Of a stretch of 21,708 bases of DNA, positions 8,751 through 16,162 are shown piece after piece; the stretch's first letter is position 1; every line of letters starts with the position of its first letter. Origin of the DNA: CAZJOD01 sp964547525. Lineage in GTDB: Bacteria > Bacillota > Clostridia > JAAYHZ01. Position numbers and translations under genes: made by a program. Under the pieces are notes generated by a model. It saw only the letters and a program-made list of their open reading frames with translations, did not search any database and was not told where the DNA came from. The stretch is taken from positions 1 to 21,708 of the forward strand of contig CAZJOD010000050.1 in assembly GCA_964547525.1 (NCBI GenBank), written 5' to 3'.

Positions 8751-10991
8751 ATGACAGAAAATAAAAATTTCTTAGAGTCATTATCTGAAAATAGGAAACC
8801 CGAGAGTTTCGAGCAAGAAACTTTTATTCCTGTTAAAAATACAAAGACCAAAATGCGATTGGTAATTGTGTTAATGTTAATTGTAACCGTCGCTCTTTTG
8901 ATTTTCGTTATGTATCAAACCTCAATGCATGTAACATTAATCGATTTGGTTGGACTGACAATAGATGATGCGGCTGTTTGGGCACAAAAAAATGATATTG
9001 TTCTGATAACAAGCAATGTATACAGTTTTGACAGTAAAGAAAGGTTTATTTTAGACCAGGATCCCTCTCCGGGAGGCGAAATTAAAAAGAATGACCTTAT
9101 AACCGTCAAAGTTTCCGCAGGTCCCGATCCGGATGAAATAGTGGTTTTCCCTGATGTTATGTCCATGACATCGGATGAAATAAACAAATGGATTGAGACT
9201 AATAAACTCACCGGTGTGAGAATAACCACATCAAGCAGTCATGTAGTTCCGGAGAACAGTGTGATAGAGTATTCTTTTGTCGACGGCAATTCGACTACAT
9301 TTAAACGTAAAAATCGAGTAAATATTGTAATATCGACAGGCCCTGATATCTTAAGCGATACTGTAGTCGTATCTGATTTTACCACAATGAGTGTCGGTAA
9401 CATTCTTAAATGGTCGGAAGAAAACAAAGTTAAAATAGACATATTAGAAGAATTTAATTCCTATATAAATGCAGGTACGGTTATAAAGCAGGATATTAAG
9501 TCCGGAACAGAGATTTTCAGAACCGATACTATAACAGTATATATATCGAAAGGACAACCTATAAATGTGCCTGATTTAACCGGATTAAGCAAGGAAGAAA
9601 TAAACATATGGGCTAAACAATACGGTGTAAATATAACATTCATTGAACGTTACAACTCACAATTTTCGAAAGGAAAAGTCGTATCTCAAAGTGTACCTTT
9701 AAACAGTTTAATAGAAAAAGGCGGCGAGTTGATACTTGTATGTTCTTTAGGCGAAGTTGACGTTGCAAGTTATATCGATCGAACAAAGCTGGATATATTA
9801 ACATGGCAAACCGAAGTCAACAACAAAGGCGCCGATATTGAATTAATTTTTAAAGAAAATTACGGTGATAAGGGTAGTTTGGGCAAAATAATAGGACAAA
9901 GCGTCTTGAATGATCGTGTAGCTCCCGGTACCGTAATAGAGGTAACCGTATCATTGGGAGAACTTACAAATAGTGTCACGGTACCTGACTTTTCAAACAT
10001 GACAATAAACACCGCTATGAAATGGTCCGAAGAAAACGGAGTCAAAATTGAAATTATTAAAGAATTTAACAACTACATAAACTCCGGTTCGGTAATAAGG
10101 CAAAGTGTCGCATCAGGTACTAAAATAAGTAAAACACAAAAAATCGATATATTTATATCCAAAGGAGAAGCTGTTACCGTACCGGATCTTATAAATTGTT
10201 TGAAAGAAGAAATTAACCTTTGGGCAAAGCAAAATAATATTACCGTAACATCGGTTGAGCGTTATAATAAAGAAATTCTAAAAGGTAAGGTTATATCCCA
10301 AAATATAAATCCGGGCACGGTAATCGAAAAAGGAAGTGAAATACTTCTTGTATATTCATTGGGTAAAATTGACATAACAAGTTTTATCGGAAAGACAAAA
10401 CTGGATATATTAACATGGCAAACCGAAGTTAATAGCAAGGGTGCGGATATTGAACTGACTTTTGTTGAAAGTTACGGAGATAAAGGTACCTTAGGTAAAA
10501 TTATAAGCCAAAGTATCCTGAACGATTCCATAGCTCCGGGTACAATAATTGAAATTACTTTATCAAAAGGTGCAATCGTCATAGTTCCTGATTTTAAGGG
10601 AAAAACAGAAAAAGAAGTATCGAGTATTGTTAACGAACAAAAATTAACGGTACAATATGAATATGAGGTCAGCGAAACCATAGCTCCCGGATGTGTAATC
10701 AGACAATCGCATACAGTAGGAACCTTGATTCTTGACAGTCAACTGATTGTATTAACCCTAGCTATATCCGAAAATGCATTAGATACAGTTGTAGTACCGA
10801 ATTTTTCCGGTATGTCGGTAGAAGAAATTATAGATTGGGCTTATCAAAACGGTATGGATTTGGAGATTTATGAATATTACAGTGAAAATACCGAAGCAAA
10901 TAGTGTAATAGATCAGAGTATAAACTCGGGAGCTCTGATAAAAAGGGGTTCCACAATAAGAATCGTCATATCAAAAGGAAAAGCACCATAA
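8751..10991 (+). CDS. Membrane-anchored protein with ten PASTA domains, no kinase domain
   Basis: This 746-residue protein has a cytoplasmic tail (1-35), one membrane helix (about 36-55), then ten consecutive extracytoplasmic PASTA domains starting near residues 60, 129, 203, 270, 336, 407, 474, 540, 609 and 679. Most start with a VPDF/VPDL-like strand and end with an IxISKG-like strand. PASTA domains in PknB-type kinases and penicillin-binding proteins bind muropeptides, lipid II or beta-lactams. The protein has no kinase, transpeptidase or hydrolase domain, so it is probably a pure sensor, tether or scaffold of the cell wall. Domains 3-5 are duplicated as 6-8. Domains 5 and 8 lack the VPD start and carry a small insertion (NKGADIEL). 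The binding site is AAAGGA, 11 nt before the ATG. It lies last in the ABC operon, before a strong terminator. Confidence 0.9.
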   Translation: MTENKNFLESLSENRKPESFEQETFIPVKNTKTKMRLVIVLMLIVTVALLIFVMYQTSMHVTLIDLVGLTIDDAAVWAQKNDIVLITSNVYSFDSKERFILDQDPSPGGEIKKNDLITVKVSAGPDPDEIVVFPDVMSMTSDEINKWIETNKLTGVRITTSSSHVVPENSVIEYSFVDGNSTTFKRKNRVNIVISTGPDILSDTVVVSDFTTMSVGNILKWSEENKVKIDILEEFNSYINAGTVIKQDIKSGTEIFRTDTITVYISKGQPINVPDLTGLSKEEINIWAKQYGVNITFIERYNSQFSKGKVVSQSVPLNSLIEKGGELILVCSLGEVDVASYIDRTKLDILTWQTEVNNKGADIELIFKENYGDKGSLGKIIGQSVLNDRVAPGTVIEVTVSLGELTNSVTVPDFSNMTINTAMKWSEENGVKIEIIKEFNNYINSGSVIRQSVASGTKISKTQKIDIFISKGEAVTVPDLINCLKEEINLWAKQNNITVTSVERYNKEILKGKVISQNINPGTVIEKGSEILLVYSLGKIDITSFIGKTKLDILTWQTEVNSKGADIELTFVESYGDKGTLGKIISQSILNDSIAPGTIIEITLSKGAIVIVPDFKGKTEKEVSSIVNEQKLTVQYEYEVSETIAPGCVIRQSHTVGTLILDSQLIVLTLAISENALDTVVVPNFSGMSVEEIIDWAYQNGMDLEIYEYYSENTEANSVIDQSINSGALIKRGSTIRIVISKGKAP
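9357..10580 (+). repeat. Internal 612-bp duplication of a PASTA triplet
   Basis: Two blocks of 204 codons, 9357-9968 and 9969-10580, each encode three PASTA domains. Equivalent tryptophans lie exactly 204 residues apart (221/425, 287/491, 352/556). A near-identical stretch starting CTGGATATATTAACATGGCA occurs at 9790 and again at 10402. The remaining protein outside these blocks is much less similar. Confidence 0.9.
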
Positions 10992-11056
10992 AGATAACCC
11001 GGTAATATGATAATTGAAGCAGTTCAATCCATAGGTCCTTTTTATATATTTTTTAG

Positions 11057-11091
11057 AAGCCGCTACCCTCATCGGTGTAGCGGCTTTTTTT
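11057..11091 (+). terminator. Rho-independent terminator of the ABC/PASTA operon
   Basis: AAGCCGCTAC (11057-11066) pairs with GTAGCGGCTT (11077-11086), followed by a run of seven T (11085-11091). There is no U-tract on the minus strand, so it works for the plus strand only. Confidence 0.93.
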
Positions 11092-11128
11092 CGGTAAATA
11101 ATTATCTTTTCCCTGTGTCCCTTAGTCA

Positions 11129-11302
11129 TTATTTCTTTTGATGGCAGCTTTCACTCATCGGGCAAGCTCCACAGCCGCAACCACATAACGACTTGCCTTT
11201 TTTCTTGTTTTTAATCATAAAAATAACTATAGTCATTACCACTGCAAGCAGCACCATGCCAATAATTATTGTTCCAAAATTTGCTTTTAACCATGTAAAC
11301 AT
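11129..11302 (-). CDS. FeoB-associated Cys-rich membrane protein
   Basis: This 57-residue protein starts at the ATG at 11302 behind CGGAGG and ends with TAA. One membrane helix (about 12-30) is followed by a lysine-rich turn and a cysteine cluster CGCGCGAC (residues 40-47), plus Cys53. This is the pattern of the small FeoB-associated Cys-rich proteins found 3' of feoB in many Firmicutes. They are thought to help iron(II) transport, perhaps as a metal-binding partner of FeoB, but their role is unproven. It lies 169 bp downstream of feoB on the same strand; I see nothing recognisable in that spacer. Convergent with the PASTA operon. Confidence 0.88.
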   Translation of the reverse strand: MFTWLKANFGTIIIGMVLLAVVMTIVIFMIKNKKKGKSLCGCGCGACPMSESCHQKK

Positions 11303-11471
11303 TTGATTTCCTCCGATTTTTTAAATAAGACCGCTGTAAAAACTCTATATTTTACTTCAATAACACATTAAATCCGAGTTGTAAAATCAATTGGTGAAGG
11401 TATTTCCAATGACAAACGGCATCGGCAAACTTCGGTTCACAATAAGTGAGTTATTACAGTGATAATTACAA

Positions 11472-13883
11472 TCAAACTCTGACAGCTGCGCCAAGTTTTT
11501 TTGGTTCTCTATAAGGTCGTAACAACAAATATCCGATTATCGTAGCAACAATAAAAGCTATAATCGAACCGGTAATATTACCTGAACCGGATATCAATGA
11601 ACCGATCTGATAGATTATAAAAGCTATCGCATATGCAAATACACTTTGATAACCGATTGCAAATAATGTCCGGTTTGCACTGTTCATCTCTCGTCGTATC
11701 GCACCTATTGCTGCAAAACACGGTGCACAAAGTAGATTAAAAACAAGGAACGAATAAGCTGCAAGCGGTGTAAACGCTTCACGCATTTTCACCCAAACCT
11801 GCCATCCGTTTTCAGCTACCTCATCAAAACCACCGAACAGAACACCAAAAGTACCGACTACATTTTCCTTTGCAATAAGTCCCGTGAAGGTTGCAACAGC
11901 ACCTTGCCATGTACCCCAACCTATAGGAGCGAAAATCCATGCTATGGAATTACCAATAACCGCAAGGACAGAGTTATTTAAATCATTAACCATACCAAAG
12001 CCTCCGTTTTCGAAACCGAAGCTCTGTAAAAACCAAAGAACAATTGCGGAAAGAAGTATAATTGTTCCGGCTTTTCTTATAAACGACCAGCCACGTTCCC
12101 ACATGCTTCTTAAAACATTACCCACCGTCGGCCAATGGTACGCCGGAAGTTCCATTACAAACGGGGCCGGGTCACCTGAAAACATCCTTGTCTTTTTTAA
12201 TATTATTCCCGATATGATAATCGCCGTAATACCGACAAAATACGCACTAGGCGCCACCCACCACGCACCACTGAACAAAGCACCTGCGATCAAGGCGATT
12301 ATCGGAAGTTTAGCACCGCAGGGCATAAAAGACGTGGTCATGATGGTCATCCTACGGTCTCTGTCGTTTTCAATCGTTCGAGAAGCCATAATACCGGGTA
12401 CACTGCAACCGGTTCCAATGAGCATAGGTATAAAGGACTTACCGGAAAGACCGAATTTACGGAAGATACGATCCATAATAAATGCAATACGTGCCATATA
12501 ACCACAGGCCTCAAGAAGTGCTAAGAACAAAAACAAAATAAGCATCTGAGGTACAAATCCCAGCACGGCTCCAACACCACCGATAATACCGTCTAAAATC
12601 AGTCCTTGAAGCCACTGTGTACAACCTATGCGGTCAAGGCCGTTCCCAATCAGAATCGGAATACCGGGAACCCATACCCCGTAATTGGCAGAATCGGGCT
12701 GTGTAACCTCCGCTATCGCCATATAGCTATCATATGTAACAGGGATTACCTTTTCCATGTTACCTTCATTATCATAAATAAAGGCTGTTGTCGTTAAGTT
12801 TTTAGCTCCGTTAAGATCAACGCCTGCAGCTTCAATCGCATCTTCAAACGCACTTTTAATTGCACCCGGTTCGGTATATTCTAAAACAGCTTCTTCATAT
12901 GCACCGGATCCTATTCCAAAAAGATGCCATCCTTCACCGAATACACCGTCGTTAGCCCAATCTGTCGCCCATGTACCAACGGTAGTAACCGAAATAAAGT
13001 ATACTAAAAACATAACTATTGCAAATATCGGCAGAGCCACCCAACGGTTTGTAACTACTCTGTCAATTTTGTCCGAGGTGGTCATTTTATCTGTATTTTT
13101 CTTTTTATAACAGCTTTTTAAAATAGAAGCGATATAGATATATCGTTCATTGGTTATAATGCTTTCTGCGTCATCGTCCAATTCTTCTTCCGCAGCTTTT
13201 ATATCACGCTCAATATGATCTAGTACCGGCTTTTTTAAGTCTAACTGTTCAAGCACTTTTTGATCACGTTCAAATATTTTTATGGCATACCAACGCTGCC
13301 TCTCTACAGGCATATTATGTACTGCGGCTTCTTCAATATGTGCCAGTGCATGTTCTACAACACCGGTAAAGCTATGCATCGGAACGGTCTTTGCGGATTT
13401 TGCCGCTTCAACCGCAACCTCGGCCGCCTCCGTTATTCCCGTTCCTTTCAAAGCGGATATCTCAACAACCTTACAACCCAACCTGCGGGAGAGCTCCGCT
13501 ATATTTATTTCATCACCGTTTCTTTTAACCACATCCATCATGTTAACAGCTACAACAACCGGAATACCAAGTTCGGTCAACTGTGTTGTTAAATACAGGT
13601 TGCGTTCAAGATTTGTCCCGTCCACAATGTTAAGTATCACATCAGGACGCTCTGTTATGAGATAATTCCGAGCGACAACTTCCTCCAAAGTATAAGGAGA
13701 CAATGAATATATACCCGGTAAATCAATAATAATTACATTGCTATTCCTTTTTAACTTGCCTTCTTTTTTTTCTACCGTAACACCGGGCCAATTCCCGACA
13801 AATTGATTGGAACCGGTTAAGACATTAAATAAGGTAGTTTTTCCACTATTCGGATTACCTGCAAGCGCTATCTTAATTTCCAT
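11472..13883 (-). CDS. feoB: Ferrous iron transport protein B
   Basis: This 803-residue inner-membrane iron(II) transporter has an N-terminal GTPase domain: G1 GNPNSGKTT (9-17), the G2 Thr in GVTV, G3 DLPG (54-57), G4 NMMD (114-117) and a SALKG G5. A helical spacer to about 270 acts as the GDP-dissociation part. The membrane core follows, with the characteristic GGVGAVLGFVPQ, GYMARIAF, GTGCSVPG, MTTSFMPCGAKLP and NLLCAPCFAAIG motifs. Between the first and second core helices an extracytoplasmic loop of about 120 residues is longer than in the short Gram-negative proteins. AAAGGAG 7 nt before the ATG sets the start. It is third in the feo operon, with an internal palindromic operator-like site just upstream. 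Confidence 0.97.
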   Translation of the reverse strand: MEIKIALAGNPNSGKTTLFNVLTGSNQFVGNWPGVTVEKKEGKLKRNSNVIIIDLPGIYSLSPYTLEEVVARNYLITERPDVILNIVDGTNLERNLYLTTQLTELGIPVVVAVNMMDVVKRNGDEINIAELSRRLGCKVVEISALKGTGITEAAEVAVEAAKSAKTVPMHSFTGVVEHALAHIEEAAVHNMPVERQRWYAIKIFERDQKVLEQLDLKKPVLDHIERDIKAAEEELDDDAESIITNERYIYIASILKSCYKKKNTDKMTTSDKIDRVVTNRWVALPIFAIVMFLVYFISVTTVGTWATDWANDGVFGEGWHLFGIGSGAYEEAVLEYTEPGAIKSAFEDAIEAAGVDLNGAKNLTTTAFIYDNEGNMEKVIPVTYDSYMAIAEVTQPDSANYGVWVPGIPILIGNGLDRIGCTQWLQGLILDGIIGGVGAVLGFVPQMLILFLFLALLEACGYMARIAFIMDRIFRKFGLSGKSFIPMLIGTGCSVPGIMASRTIENDRDRRMTIMTTSFMPCGAKLPIIALIAGALFSGAWWVAPSAYFVGITAIIISGIILKKTRMFSGDPAPFVMELPAYHWPTVGNVLRSMWERGWSFIRKAGTIILLSAIVLWFLQSFGFENGGFGMVNDLNNSVLAVIGNSIAWIFAPIGWGTWQGAVATFTGLIAKENVVGTFGVLFGGFDEVAENGWQVWVKMREAFTPLAAYSFLVFNLLCAPCFAAIGAIRREMNSANRTLFAIGYQSVFAYAIAFIIYQIGSLISGSGNITGSIIAFIVATIIGYLLLRPYREPKKLGAAVRV

Positions 13884-13903
13884 TTTGCTACTCCTTTCTA
13901 TTC

Positions 13904-13921
13904 GGTTAGTCCGGACTAACC
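13904..13921. promoter_or_regulatory. Metalloregulator-like palindrome between feoA and feoB
   Basis: GGTTAGTCCGGACTAACC is a perfect 18-bp palindrome, 20 bp upstream of the feoB ATG and next to its ribosome binding site. It shares the TTAG-N6-CTAA core with two palindromes at the operon's promoter. DtxR/IdeR/MntR-family repressors bind related sequences. An internal operator could tune feoB separately from the feoA genes. Confidence 0.7.
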
Positions 13922-13963
13922 ATTTGTTAAAAAACAGGACCCGTTATAAGCTCAATATATGCT

Positions 13964-14185
13964 TTATTCCACTTCTATCATTTCTGCATCCACTTTTCTG
14001 ATAGAGAGTTCATAACCACGCACGTTTATTTCTATAGGATCTCCTAATGGTGCCACTTTTCGTATATATATATCGACACCTTTTGTTATACCCATGTCCA
14101 TGATTCGACGCTTTATAGCACCTTGTCCATGAATCTTAACAACTTTCAAGTTCTCTCCGACTTTTGCCCCCCTCAGAGTTTTCAT
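13964..14185 (-). CDS. feoA: FeoA-family protein, second copy
   Basis: This 73-residue protein has an SH3-like FeoA fold: MKTLRGAKVGENLKVVKI, then RRIMDMGITKGVDIYIRKV, APLGDPIEINVRGYELSIR, with the typical DMG and GDPxxxxVRGYxLSLR-like motifs. FeoA proteins are small cytoplasmic partners of FeoB needed for iron(II) uptake. I start it at the ATG at 14185 behind GGAGGGG; the longer open frame up to 14248 would read through the ribosome binding site. It lies 31 bp after the first FeoA-like gene and 80 bp before feoB. It is the more canonical of the two copies. Confidence 0.92.
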   Translation of the reverse strand: MKTLRGAKVGENLKVVKIHGQGAIKRRIMDMGITKGVDIYIRKVAPLGDPIEINVRGYELSIRKVDAEMIEVE

Positions 14186-14216
14186 TACACATACCCCTCC
14201 TATTTTTATATATAAA

Positions 14217-14429
14217 TTAAACCATGATTTTTGAAGCCATTTCACCACTTATAGCTATACGAGATTCTTTTACACTGACAATTAGATTTCCGCCGATAGT
14301 TGATATAACAGTAACATTACTACCGGCTACAAACCCAAGATTCTCCAGATGTTTTTTAACTTCCGGTTTTCCGCCTACTTTTTTAATCATATTTTTTTCC
14401 CCTACTTTAGCTAATACTAACGGCATCAT
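14217..14429 (-). CDS. FeoA-family protein, first copy (divergent)
   Basis: This 70-residue SH3-like protein has the FeoA pattern (VGGKPEVKKHLENLGFVAGSNV, then IGGNLIVSVKESRIAISGEMA). The GDP motif is replaced by GGN and the arginine motif by KESRIAI, as in the second FeoA type often found in clostridial feo operons. The start is ATG 14429, directly behind AAAGGA; an adjacent ATG at 14426 is possible. It is the first gene of the operon, after a strong promoter overlapped by palindromes. It may be regulatory or an accessory FeoB partner. Confidence 0.88.
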   Translation of the reverse strand: MMPLVLAKVGEKNMIKKVGGKPEVKKHLENLGFVAGSNVTVISTIGGNLIVSVKESRIAISGEMASKIMV

Positions 14430-14449
14430 ATATGTCCTTTCCTATAGTT

Positions 14450-14469
14450 TAGTTAGTCTTTGCTAACTA
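14450..14469. promoter_or_regulatory. Operator-like palindrome in the feo leader
   Basis: TAGTTAG-N6-CTAACTA, 7-bp perfect arms, in the short leader of the feo transcript. Its centre is 34 bp from the second palindrome, about three helical turns, so both could be bound on one face of the DNA. Confidence 0.7.
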
Positions 14470-14480
14470 TATAGTTTAAA

Positions 14481-14506
14481 AATTGGTTAGCCAAGACTAA
14501 CCAATT
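14481..14506. promoter_or_regulatory. Operator-like palindrome at the feo transcription start
   Basis: AATTGGTTAG-N6-CTAACCAATT has perfect 10-bp arms. It lies directly downstream of the -10 and covers the expected start site (about 14502). Binding would block transcription. A DtxR/IdeR-type iron-dependent repressor is most likely; no such regulator gene is in the window. Confidence 0.8.
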
Positions 14507-14508
14507 AC

Positions 14509-14538
14509 ATATTACAATATAAGCTTTAATTTTGTCAA
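14509..14538 (-). promoter_or_regulatory. Promoter of the feo operon
   Basis: On the minus strand, a consensus TTGACA (14538 to 14533), an 18-bp spacer and TAATAT (14514 to 14509). It begins 17 bp after the end of the DUF4177 gene. No terminator is visible between them. Confidence 0.8.
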
Positions 14539-14554
14539 TAGGTATAGATAGAAA

Positions 14555-14782
14555 TTATGTTTGTTTATCAAGTTGTTTTTCAAAAATTAATTCAAAATAA
14601 AGTGCTACACCATACCCGCCTATAGGTGGTGCAAAAACCTGCACGAATCTCCATCCGTTTTTTGCATATTCTTCTATAATAGATCTATAATCTTGTTCCG
14701 GCTTACGTAATAAACGACCTTTAATACCAATCCTTACAAATTTATATTCATACATACGGCATACCACCCTTTTTACCTTCAT
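14555..14782 (-). CDS. DUF4177 family small protein
   Basis: The C-terminal 66 residues (MYEYKFVRIGIKG..., then EEYAKNGWRFVQVFAPPIGGYG and YFELIFEK) match the small DUF4177 family: a compact alpha/beta fold of unknown function, probably cytoplasmic. Two starts are possible. The ATG at 14782 overlaps the upstream stop in an ATGA and gives 75 residues. The ATG at 14755 gives the family's usual MYEYKF start and has GGGTGG 8 nt before it. I list the longer one because of the overlap; the shorter may be correct. Last gene of the SPFH operon. Confidence 0.8.
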   Translation of the reverse strand: MKVKRVVCRMYEYKFVRIGIKGRLLRKPEQDYRSIIEEYAKNGWRFVQVFAPPIGGYGVALYFELIFEKQLDKQT

Positions 14783-14958
14783 TCTTCATTTTCTTTTTTT
14801 AACGATTTTTTTCTATGCCTTACACAGTCAGTTAATAAATATTCAATTTGACCGTTCAGTGATCGAAAGTCATCTTCAGCCCATTGTACTAATTCTTTCC
14901 ACAAGGAAGATGACAACCTTAATACAAACTGCTTTTTTTCATTTTCCTTAGAATTCAA
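14779..14958 (-). CDS. Arc-like ribbon-helix-helix DNA-binding protein, TTG start
   Basis: This 59-residue protein starts at the TTG at 14958, behind TTGGAGATG, and ends with a TGA that overlaps the DUF4177 start. The segment KKQFVLRLSSSLWKELVQW followed by DFRSLNGQIEYLLTDCVR is the ribbon-helix-helix pattern (strand, helix A, helix B with an SxNGQIEYLL core) of Arc-family regulators. These bind DNA as dimers of dimers and often repress their own operon. It lies 33 bp downstream of the SPFH gene, and a dyad in that gene's leader (16047-16061) is a possible target. The target itself is inferred. Confidence 0.8.
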   Translation of the reverse strand: MNSKENEKKQFVLRLSSSLWKELVQWAEDDFRSLNGQIEYLLTDCVRHRKKSLKKENEE

Positions 14959-14991
14959 GTTATCATCTCCAATCTGTTGTCATATGTACCG

Positions 14992-16026
14992 TCAATATAG
15001 CGAACCACTGTTAACTATCGGCTGTGCGTCTTTATTTCCGCAAAGCACTACTAAAAGATTGCTGACCATAGCCGCTTTTCTTTCCTCGTCAAGGTTAACC
15101 ATCTTATTTTCGTTTAATTTTGCTAATGCCATCTCGACCATTCCGACGGCACCTTCAACAATCATCTGTCTTGCATCTATAATTGCTGATGCTTGTTGTC
15201 TTTGCAGCATAGCGGCGGCTATTTCAGGAGCATATGACAAATGAGTGATTCCTGCTTCTAATATTTCCAATCCCGCTATATCTACTCGTGATTGAATCTC
15301 TGTTTTAAGTTTGGCAGCTATCTCAAGACTGCTGCCTCTAAGCGTTTTTTCGTTGTCGTCATTTCCCGAGGTGTCGTAAGGATAAAGACGTACGGTATTT
15401 CTGAGCGCCGAATCACATTGAATCGATAAGAATTCCACATAATTATCAACATTAAATACAGCCTTCGCCGTGTTCACTACACGCCAAATCACAACGATTC
15501 CAATAATTATAGGATTCCCCAATAAGTCATTTATCTTCTGCTTTTCATTATTTAATGTGATAGCTTTTAATGAAAGCTTCTTTTTTGACGCATATGATGT
15601 GTATACCTGGCCTGATGAACCTGTGGCAGCCTTATCTACAGTAGCACCACCTGAGGTTTTCGTATCGCTAACCGGATTTACTGCCGTAACAAACGGATTA
15701 ATAAAATAAAAACCCTCTTCTTTAAGTGTACCGTAGTATTTACCAAATAAAGTTAAAACTAAAGCTTCTTTAGGTTTTATAATTTTCAAACCTCCAAAAA
15801 GAATCGGACCGACTATAAAAAGATATAAAATGCTTACAACTAGTAATACCGTACCAAAACCTTTATTAGTTTCTTCGGCGATCATTATTATACCGATTAC
15901 AAAACCAAAAGTTGCGCCAATCATCAATAAAATGTTTAATAGCAGCGCTGCCATACCGGATACAGACTTCGGAACTATCTCTTCATACACTTTTACTTTT
16001 TTATTAACATCAAGTGAATTATCCAT
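14992..16026 (-). CDS. SPFH-domain membrane protein
   Basis: This 344-residue protein has two N-terminal membrane helices (about 25-50 and 57-79) and an SPFH/band 7 domain from about 82 to 310. The domain starts with KPKEALVLTLFGKYYGTLKE and ends with a helical region containing HLSYAPEIAAAMLQRQQASA and ARQMIVEGAVGMVEMAL. SPFH proteins form ring-like oligomers in flotillin-type membrane microdomains. A loop at about 119-150 rich in Ser, Thr and Gly is typical of this subgroup. I start it at the ATG at 16026, 6 nt behind AGGAGGGG; the in-frame TTG at 16032 abuts the binding site. It is first in an operon with the ribbon-helix-helix and DUF4177 genes. The role is unknown; membrane organisation is likely. 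Confidence 0.9.
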   Translation of the reverse strand: MDNSLDVNKKVKVYEEIVPKSVSGMAALLLNILLMIGATFGFVIGIIMIAEETNKGFGTVLLVVSILYLFIVGPILFGGLKIIKPKEALVLTLFGKYYGTLKEEGFYFINPFVTAVNPVSDTKTSGGATVDKAATGSSGQVYTSYASKKKLSLKAITLNNEKQKINDLLGNPIIIGIVVIWRVVNTAKAVFNVDNYVEFLSIQCDSALRNTVRLYPYDTSGNDDNEKTLRGSSLEIAAKLKTEIQSRVDIAGLEILEAGITHLSYAPEIAAAMLQRQQASAIIDARQMIVEGAVGMVEMALAKLNENKMVNLDEERKAAMVSNLLVVLCGNKDAQPIVNSGSLY

Positions 16027-16046
16027 TTGCAACCCCTCCTTCTATC

Positions 16047-16061
16047 ATACTAATATAGTAT
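16047..16061. promoter_or_regulatory. Small dyad between SPFH promoter and start codon
   Basis: ATACTA-ATA-TAGTAT: perfect 6-bp arms, between the -10 box and the ribosome binding site. Possible operator for the ribbon-helix-helix protein of the same operon. Short and AT-rich, so chance is possible. Confidence 0.4.
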
Positions 16062-16076
16062 CAAATTTATATCATA

Positions 16077-16105
16077 ATAATATTCCTTAAAAAAATAAAA
16101 GTCAA
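16077..16105 (-). promoter_or_regulatory. Promoter of the SPFH operon
   Basis: On the minus strand, TTGACT (16105 to 16100), a 17-bp spacer and TATTAT (16082 to 16077). Confidence 0.75.
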
Positions 16106-16162
16106 TAAATAAATAAAAAATTTAACACAAAAATTAAATTGGAATGATGTTAAGAAAAGACA

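Noticed and set aside
8751..10991. PknB-type kinase or penicillin-binding protein, as suggested by the PASTA domains
   Set aside because: Only 35 residues precede the membrane helix, and no kinase, transpeptidase or glycosyltransferase motif is present.
11303..11471. Possible extra gene between feoB and the Cys-rich protein
   Set aside because: No open frame with a ribosome binding site or recognisable product on either strand.
13260..14001. Plus-strand open frames across feoB and its upstream region
   Set aside because: They are antisense to the conserved GTPase domain of FeoB and have no supporting signals.
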